The position numbers and the translations under genes were made by a program. A stretch of DNA of 10,175 nucleotides from an uncultured bacterium (GTDB taxonomy: Bacteria > Bacillota > Clostridia > Lachnospirales > Lachnospiraceae): contig CAJMMH010000077.1 in NCBI GenBank assembly GCA_905214365.1, forward strand, positions 1 through 10,175. The letters run 5' to 3'. The notes beneath the pieces are model-generated. The model was given only the letters and a program-made list of their open reading frames with translations, made no database searches and was not told the origin of the DNA. How positions within the stretch are numbered: position 1 is the first letter of the stretch; each line of letters starts with the position of its first letter. This document shows positions 6,095-10,175 of the stretch, piece by piece.

Positions 6095-6153
6095 CGCATC
6101 ATCCTCCATTCTTGCTGAATGTACTCGTGAAGATTTTTATCAGTTGAGAAGTA

Positions 6154-6181
6154 GGGCGGCAGAAGTTCTTTTCTGCCGCCC
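6154..6181. terminator. GC-rich hairpin between the GH105 gene and the UbiV-like gene
   Basis: Perfect 11-bp stem GGGCGGCAGAA (6154-6164) and TTCTGCCGCCC (6171-6181) with a 6-nt loop. No true T-run follows on either strand (minus side TACTTCTC), so it is a weak or partial terminator at best. It separates the GH105 transcript from the U32 pair and may also stabilise the GH105 mRNA end. Confidence 0.45.
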
Positions 6182-6257
6182 GATCCGTTCTCGCTCCCGG
6201 TGTCTATTTTCTTTTCCGTGTGCTCACCGCATACACACGAATAGCGTAATATCTGAT

Positions 6258-7451
6258 TTATTTCAGATACATCATTTCAGAGTATGCCATCAAATAAGGA
6301 CCGCTTCCCTTTCCTTCGTCTGCCATATAGTAGCTGGTATCCTCATAATTATTGGTGCTGTTTGCGCTTGCCTTCAGATAAATATCAGTCAGCTTTCCAT
6401 CAGTCAGCTTCATCTCTGTCATTGCCTCAAACGCGCGGACTGCAGGCTCCCGGTAGGACTCGTCCAGCCAGCCATTGCGCACGCCCTTCAGCAGTGTGTA
6501 TACCATCATTGCCGTTCCGCTGGTTTCCAGACGGTTGGTTTCTGTTACCGGACGATCCGCAAGGTTTGCCCACATACCGGAAGCATCCTGATACTTCAGC
6601 ATTCCATCTGCAAACAGCTTCAATGCCGGGCGGATGCTCTCTGCCATCTCATCCGAAACTTCCATTACATCAACCATTGCCATTGCGTACCATCCCATCG
6701 CACGCAGCCAATGGAATGCGCAAACGTCATTTTTGCTGTTGCATGCGTGATAATACATGCCGCCTGGAGCAAGCATATTGTCAGCTACCCACTGGAAACG
6801 CTCGCGGATCAGCTGCAGCTGCTGTTCATCGCCGATTTTTGCCGCATAATGTGCCAGGAACGGCTGCAGCATATAAATACCGTCAAGCCATACCTTAAAT
6901 TTCGGCGGCTTCTGTCCTGCCCAGCTATGCCAGTAGTTGTGTCCAAGCGCCTCTTCGGTATATGCCTCCGGAACGATATCGCCAAGTGAATTTTTGTGCG
7001 TGCGGTCAGTCAGATCTCGATACAGAACCGACGCCAGCTGCATGTAACGGTCGTTTCCGTCGGTCATTTTCATCAGAACCGCTGCAGTCTTATAGCAGTC
7101 TGCTCCATGATGATCCACATAGCCTGCCAGACGGCGATCAAGCGAAACACTTCCATCCTCACCAATGCAGATCATTGCATCCAGATATTCCTTTACATAG
7201 GCATAATACTTTGCGCCCTTGGCCGGATCTGCCTGATAAATATCGTAAAGTCCTTCCATGACTACGCCGTTATAGTAACTCCAGTCAAACAGATACGGCT
7301 TCTCGGTTGGGGTACGGTGCTCGTTATCCCAGCTGAAAAACTTAAACTCATCTGCAACGATTTCTTTTGGTATATTGACTGCAGAATCAACAGTCAACGC
7401 ATCCACATACATACCTGCTCTCTGCATGGCATCCTTCATTCTCTGATCCAT
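6258..7451 (-). CDS. Glycoside hydrolase family 105, unsaturated glycuronyl hydrolase (YteR/YesR-like)
   Basis: 397 residues, no signal peptide, so probably intracellular. Family features in order: WSYYNGVVMEGLYDIY (57-72, first alpha-barrel helices), KVWLDGIYMLQPFLA (186-200), FHWLRAMGWYAMAMVDV (246-262), RLETSGTAMMVYTLLKG (307-323) and GPYLMAYSEM (384-393). Asp190 in WLDG corresponds to the general acid of YteR (Asp143). The family removes the 4,5-unsaturated uronic acid that lyases leave on pectin or similar oligosaccharides by hydrating the double bond, releasing a keto sugar. Length and motifs are complete. AGGAGG lies 13 nt before the ATG, slightly far. The leader holds a large structured repeat, and a promoter candidate lies about 310 bp upstream. 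GH88 is the main alternative; the WLDG and ETSG contexts favour GH105. Confidence 0.9.
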   Translation of the reverse strand: MDQRMKDAMQRAGMYVDALTVDSAVNIPKEIVADEFKFFSWDNEHRTPTEKPYLFDWSYYNGVVMEGLYDIYQADPAKGAKYYAYVKEYLDAMICIGEDGSVSLDRRLAGYVDHHGADCYKTAAVLMKMTDGNDRYMQLASVLYRDLTDRTHKNSLGDIVPEAYTEEALGHNYWHSWAGQKPPKFKVWLDGIYMLQPFLAHYAAKIGDEQQLQLIRERFQWVADNMLAPGGMYYHACNSKNDVCAFHWLRAMGWYAMAMVDVMEVSDEMAESIRPALKLFADGMLKYQDASGMWANLADRPVTETNRLETSGTAMMVYTLLKGVRNGWLDESYREPAVRAFEAMTEMKLTDGKLTDIYLKASANSTNNYEDTSYYMADEGKGSGPYLMAYSEMMYLK

Positions 7452-7523
7452 AGTTTTAATATTTCCTCCTGATTTTCTAAATGTGCTCTCGGAATCTCGC
7501 TGTGCCTGGATTTGCGAAAGTAC

Positions 7524-7688
7524 CTGTCAAGTGGATATTCGCAATCCGCTTCGCTACTTGCTCATAACCAAATAACTGCTTCGCAGTTTATCAGGAGGGG
7601 CTTGTACCCCTCCTGATACAAGCAAGTCCCACCCACCGCTTATTGCTCTTCGCAATTGAAGCAGGGGACTTCCTTGATTTGTTAAATA
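7524..7688. repeat. Structured repeat, copy C (full length), possible non-autonomous element or RNA
   Basis: Begins CTGTCAAG and ends CTTCCTTGATTTGTTAAA. Inside are the palindrome GGATATTCGCAATCC (7533-7547), hairpin AACTGC/GCAGTT (7574-7588), a perfect 12-bp stem TATCAGGAGGGG/CCCCTCCTGATA (7589-7618), and AAGTCCC/GGGACTT (7624-7630 and 7665-7671) enclosing GCTT/AAGC and ATTGC/GCAAT. A 7-bp stem GCTTGTA/TACAAGC (7600-7606 and 7617-7623) overlaps and excludes the 12-bp one. There is no ORF. A shortened copy exists at 2161-2213, so it is a mobile or dispersed repeat; a relative of IS200/IS605 ends is one guess. It lies in the GH105 leader. Confidence 0.6.
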
Positions 7689-7724
7689 AACGTTCAAAAA
7701 TCTTGCTTACAGGATTCTCCACCC

Positions 7725-7745
7725 GCGGCAGGCCGCCCAAGCGGC
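7725..7745 (-). promoter_or_regulatory. Alternative GC-rich hairpins in the GH105 leader
   Basis: The central GCCGC (7732-7736) can pair either with GCGGC at 7725-7729 or with GCGGC at 7741-7745. The two stems exclude each other, an arrangement seen in attenuators, although no U-run marks a terminator here. It lies just downstream of the candidate promoter on the minus strand. Confidence 0.3.
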
Positions 7746-7757
7746 ATGAACATATTT

Positions 7758-7786
7758 ATTGTACTATAATCCACTGCAAACTGCAA
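7758..7786 (-). promoter_or_regulatory. Candidate promoter of the GH105 gene
   Basis: On the minus strand TTGCAG (7786-7781) and TACAAT (7763-7758) are separated by 17 bp. The -10 box has five of six consensus bases, the -35 box is weaker. It would give a leader of about 300 nt carrying the structured repeat. No better candidate was seen closer to the gene. Confidence 0.4.
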
Positions 7787-7840
7787 TGAATTCCGTTACT
7801 CTATTCCTATCATGGACTGCGACCAGCAGACACTTTTCTG

Positions 7841-9019
7841 TTATTCGCCGCATGCCATCCGGTAAATTGCCGCAACATCTTCCTTCTGAAGCTTTTTGAT
7901 CGTGCCTACAGTACGTTTTCCATAGAAACAGCATTTCTCAGCCATTTCAAGAATCTGATCTTCGGTCGGGTTAATGCCAAGCTCCTTCAGGCTGACTGGC
8001 ATGCCGACACTGCGGTAATAATCCTCCATCGCTTCAATTCCGGCAATTGCCGCTTCTTCTTCATTATCTCTGCGGATTCCGAAAATCTGCTCCGCAAAGG
8101 AAGCAAAACGTGCCGGATGTTCCCGGTATACATAGCGGGCCCAGCTTCCCCAGACTGCCGCAAGCCCGGCTCCATGCGCAACGTCAAACATTCCGCCCAG
8201 CTCATGCTCAATCTGGTGCGATGCCCAGTCTCCGCCTCCGGTTCCACAGCCGGTCAGTCCATTGTGTGACAGGCTTCCCGCCCACATAACTTCCGCTCTT
8301 GCTTCATAGTTATGCGGATCCTTTTTCAGAATCAGCGACTGCTTCATCACGGTCCGAATCAGCGCCGTGCTGATTCCATCGGTCAGCTCCAGGTTATCAC
8401 TGAGATTGAAATACCGCTCCATCGTATGCATCATAATATCTGTGCAGCCGCACTGTGTCTGATAGTCCGGAAGTGTGTAGGTCAGTTCCGGATTGAGTAC
8501 CGCAAACCGGCAGCGCGAATAATTACTGTTGCATCCGCGTTTCATCCATCCATCTTCGTTGGTAATAACGGAAGAATCACTCATCTCGCTTCCTGCTGCC
8601 GCAATTGTCAGCACCGCGCCAATCGGCAGGCAGGCAGACGGCACTCTCTTTTTTGCATAGAAATCCCACACATCCCCTTCATTAGCCATACCATAGCCGA
8701 TTGCCTTACAGGAATCAATGACGCTTCCGCCTCCGACTGCCAGAAAAAAATTCACACCTTCCCGGCGGCAGAGTTCAATTCCCTCACGGACTTTGGACAG
8801 ACGCGGATTGGGAACAACACCGCCAAGCTCGCAGAATGGAATTCCCTGATCCGCAAGCGATTTCCGCACCCGGTCAATCAGTCCGGAACGCAGCGCACTC
8901 GATCCTCCGTAATGGATCAGTACCTTTGTTCCTCCCTGCTCCTTGACCAGACGACCAGCCTGCTGCTCCGCGTCCTTTCCAAATACCACCTTTGTCGGTG
9001 CAAAATATTCAAAATTCAT
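7841..9019 (-). CDS. Iron-containing (group III) alcohol dehydrogenase, butanol-dehydrogenase-like
   Basis: 392 residues from the ATG at 9019, the normal length. The dinucleotide-binding part carries AVGGGSVIDSCKAIG (94-108) and the GSE of IAAAGSEMSDSS (139-150). Metal ligands are visible as Asp194 and His198 (GCTDIMMHTMERYF) and His272 and His282 (IEHELGG and DVAHGAGLA), which agrees with the spacing in the butanol dehydrogenase BDH. These cytoplasmic enzymes reduce aldehydes to alcohols with NAD(P)H during fermentation; the real substrate here is unknown. The frame remains open to a TTG at 9094, but the family's usual start (MNFEYFAPTKVVFGK) is at 9019. No clear Shine-Dalgarno is close to this ATG. 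A hairpin sits 10 nt upstream. Confidence 0.9.
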   Translation of the reverse strand: MNFEYFAPTKVVFGKDAEQQAGRLVKEQGGTKVLIHYGGSSALRSGLIDRVRKSLADQGIPFCELGGVVPNPRLSKVREGIELCRREGVNFFLAVGGGSVIDSCKAIGYGMANEGDVWDFYAKKRVPSACLPIGAVLTIAAAGSEMSDSSVITNEDGWMKRGCNSNYSRCRFAVLNPELTYTLPDYQTQCGCTDIMMHTMERYFNLSDNLELTDGISTALIRTVMKQSLILKKDPHNYEARAEVMWAGSLSHNGLTGCGTGGGDWASHQIEHELGGMFDVAHGAGLAAVWGSWARYVYREHPARFASFAEQIFGIRRDNEEEAAIAGIEAMEDYYRSVGMPVSLKELGINPTEDQILEMAEKCCFYGKRTVGTIKKLQKEDVAAIYRMACGE

Positions 9020-9029
9020 TTCTGTTCTG

Positions 9030-9064
9030 ACGCAGGAACGATCCTCATTTTTTGCTTCCTGCGT
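9030..9064 (-). promoter_or_regulatory. Hairpin or operator dyad just upstream of the alcohol dehydrogenase gene
   Basis: Perfect 9-bp inverted repeat ACGCAGGAA/TTCCTGCGT (9030-9038 and 9056-9064) with a 17-nt loop. The only purine-rich GAGGA near the start codon lies in its loop, 27 nt from the ATG. It could be an operator for a regulator binding DNA, or an RNA hairpin controlling translation. Confidence 0.35.
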
Positions 9065-9099
9065 TTTCCCCCTTCCATATTCGTTTAATTTCAATCAGA

Positions 9100-9116
9100 C
9101 AGATATTCGCATTCTG
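9100..9116. repeat. Degenerate copy of the ATATTCGCA palindrome
   Basis: CAGATATTCGCATTCTG keeps GATATTCGCA of the GGATATTCGCAATCC core and replaces its arms by CAGA/TCTG. It lies in the 125-bp gap between the metallo-beta-lactamase-fold gene and the alcohol dehydrogenase gene. With one short match it may be coincidental. Confidence 0.3.
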
Positions 9117-9144
9117 TTCCGCGCTCCGACACACATATCGCTTT

Positions 9145-9954
9145 TTATTCCTCATCCAGACTAATGGTTTCCATATCCTCCGGGATCCGCAGATCTCCGT
9201 GATAATAGTTCTTTCCTTCATCCATATAGCGTTCTCTTCGGTTGGCCCGGTTCTTTTCCTCTGTATGATAAAGAATCAAATGCTTTACACCAAGCTCTTC
9301 TGCTGCCTGACAGGCATCCGCAGCTGTGGAATGATGCTTTTCATACGGATGAAACTGATCTGCCTCCGCTTTCAGGCAAAATGCTTCATGCATCAGCCAG
9401 TCGCTTCCCTGCGCATATTTGCGCTCGCATTCCTGAAACGGCTCATCTCCGCAGCAGGTCAGCTTTCTGCCTCCGGACAGATCCATGGTAAATCCAAACT
9501 GCTTTGCTTTCGTAGAATGAATGTTAAAAAAAGTAATCGGATGCCCGATGATTTCTCTGGTTTCACCATCTTCCACCGGAATCAGAAACAGCCGCTTCCC
9601 AATAAAATCGGTCTGGCTCTTCTGCAGCAGCATCCCGGAAACCTCTGTCAGAATCCGGATCACCTCATCATGCGCGTAAATCCGCGCCTCACCCTCATAC
9701 TGCCCCTGCTTCATGGACTGGCAGATCAGACGGATCATCCAGAAAATTCCCATGATATGATCCAGATGCTTATGCGTCACAAAAATATCACGGATCTGCT
9801 TCCAGTCCGCTCCCGCCTCCTTCAGGCGGTGCAGCAGCTGATTGCCGCCGCCTCCGTCCACCAGAAAATACCGCCCATTATCTTCCATCAAAAAACACGT
9901 ATTATAATATTCTGTCACCAGCGCATTGCCGGTTCCAAGCATCGTAAGCTTCAT
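9145..9954 (-). CDS. RNase Z-like metallo-beta-lactamase-fold hydrolase
   Basis: 269 residues, cytoplasmic. The fold begins MKLTMLGTGNA, then FLVDGGGG. The signature T-HKHLDH (60-66) gives zinc ligands His61, His63, Asp65 and His66. Further ligands are His146 (FNIHST), Asp170 (CGDEPF) and His230 (LILYHTE). WLMHEAF (186-192) and HHSTA (207-211) are the later RNase Z-type motifs. RNase Z trims tRNA 3' ends with about 300 residues and a flexible exosite arm; this protein is shorter and the arm is not obvious. It may therefore be a related phosphodiesterase with another substrate. AGGA lies 9 nt before the ATG. It is the first gene of the minus-strand row and 125 bp upstream of the alcohol dehydrogenase gene. 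Confidence 0.85.
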   Translation of the reverse strand: MKLTMLGTGNALVTEYYNTCFLMEDNGRYFLVDGGGGNQLLHRLKEAGADWKQIRDIFVTHKHLDHIMGIFWMIRLICQSMKQGQYEGEARIYAHDEVIRILTEVSGMLLQKSQTDFIGKRLFLIPVEDGETREIIGHPITFFNIHSTKAKQFGFTMDLSGGRKLTCCGDEPFQECERKYAQGSDWLMHEAFCLKAEADQFHPYEKHHSTAADACQAAEELGVKHLILYHTEEKNRANRRERYMDEGKNYYHGDLRIPEDMETISLDEE

Positions 9955-10039
9955 GCTGTATAATCCTGCACAGCGAACCCCTTTTTTCTCCGGGGCCGTG
10001 TTCTCCTTTCCATTCGTATATTTTTATCGAAATACACCA

Positions 10040-10108
10040 GAACGTGTTTGAAAAAGACTTTCTGCAAGAGATGCGCCACAATTTACGGGAGATTTTGCAC
10101 ACCTGTTA
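10040..10108 (+). mobile_element. Partial IS-like end related to the inverted repeats at 1204 and 3453
   Basis: GAACGTGTTTGAAAAA (10040-10055) differs by one base from the inner end GAGCGTGTTTGAAAAA at 1204-1219 and has the same orientation. The following sequence (about 10060-10108) is non-coding. It looks like the left end of a related insertion sequence whose body lies to the right or has been replaced by the IS200/IS605-like end that follows. Confidence 0.45.
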
Positions 10109-10118
10109 CCTGCTTCAT

Positions 10119-10175
10119 GTGGTGAACTACCCATTGTCTTAAGCCAATGGGCTTCCTGCTTCATCGACCTCGTAA
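10119..10175 (-). mobile_element. Hairpin end of an IS200/IS605-type element (probable TnpB omega-RNA 3' end), partial
   Basis: On the minus strand the sequence reads GAAGCCCATTG, an 8-nt loop, CAATGGGTAGTTCAC. This stem (10130-10136 with 10145-10151) plus TAGTTCAC is the classic end of many IS200/IS605 elements and of the guide-RNA scaffold of TnpB. A tnpB gene would be expected on the minus strand beyond 10175. The sequence at about 10100-10118 would then be the guide region. Confidence 0.5.

Noticed and set aside
6144..7472. Long plus-strand frames opposite the GH105 gene
   Set aside because: The minus-strand frame has complete GH105 motifs and a ribosome binding site; the opposite frames have neither.
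7515..7530. Perfect TTGACA on the minus strand upstream of the GH105 gene
   Set aside because: No -10 box lies 16-18 bp downstream; the hexamer is part of the repeat's conserved CTGTCAAG end.
9020..9094. TTG start giving a longer alcohol dehydrogenase
   Set aside because: The extension lacks family similarity, uses a rare start codon and runs through an inverted repeat; the usual N-terminus begins at 9019.
9951..10013. 20-residue ORF whose stop overlaps the start of the metallo-beta-lactamase-fold gene
   Set aside because: The ATGA overlap is attractive, but no ribosome binding site precedes its ATG and its peptide (rich in Arg/Lys) resembles translated non-coding purine-rich DNA.

Overview
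Probable organism: a gut-type Firmicute of the Lachnospiraceae/Clostridia. The protein families (GH105 hydrolase, clostridial-type cupin, butanol-dehydrogenase-like ADH, U32 pair), the strong AGGAGG-type ribosome binding sites and the IS debris all fit that group. The assignment rests on protein resemblance recalled from memory, not on a search.

Layout. Positions 1-1020 (+) hold a promoter, a structured leader and two overlapping paralogous XRE-type regulators. Positions 1013-1108 (-) hold a possible 31-residue ORF with its own promoter and ribosome binding site. Positions about 1201-3456 are bounded by a perfect 26-bp inverted repeat flanked by TA and contain no transposase. Inside are the 3' end of a dead GH2 glycosidase gene, a deleted copy of a structured repeat, a decayed type I-C-like CRISPR array without cas genes, and one intact cupin gene. 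From 3493 to 9954 five genes lie on the minus strand. In transcription order they are an RNase Z-like metallo-beta-lactamase-fold protein, an iron-type alcohol dehydrogenase, a GH105 unsaturated glycuronyl hydrolase, a two-domain protein ending in a UbiV-like region, and a UbiU-like U32 protein. The right edge (10040-10175) holds one IS-like end and the hairpin end of an IS200/IS605-type element that continues past the window.

How they work together. GH105 plus the relic GH2 point to breakdown of pectin- or uronate-rich glycans, and the alcohol dehydrogenase could dispose of reducing power. The last two minus-strand genes are 13 bp apart and look like partners: each shows a cysteine pattern expected for a 4Fe-4S U32 protein, resembling the UbiU/UbiV pair, and the UbiV-like one carries an extra N-terminal domain and an Asp/Ala-rich linker.

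Most noteworthy: the relic CRISPR inside an inverted-repeat-bounded unit; a 165-bp repeat in the GH105 leader with mutually exclusive hairpins, whose second copy next to the CRISPR relic looks like a deletion derivative; a dispersed GGATATTCGCAATCC palindrome; and the UbiU/UbiV-like pair.
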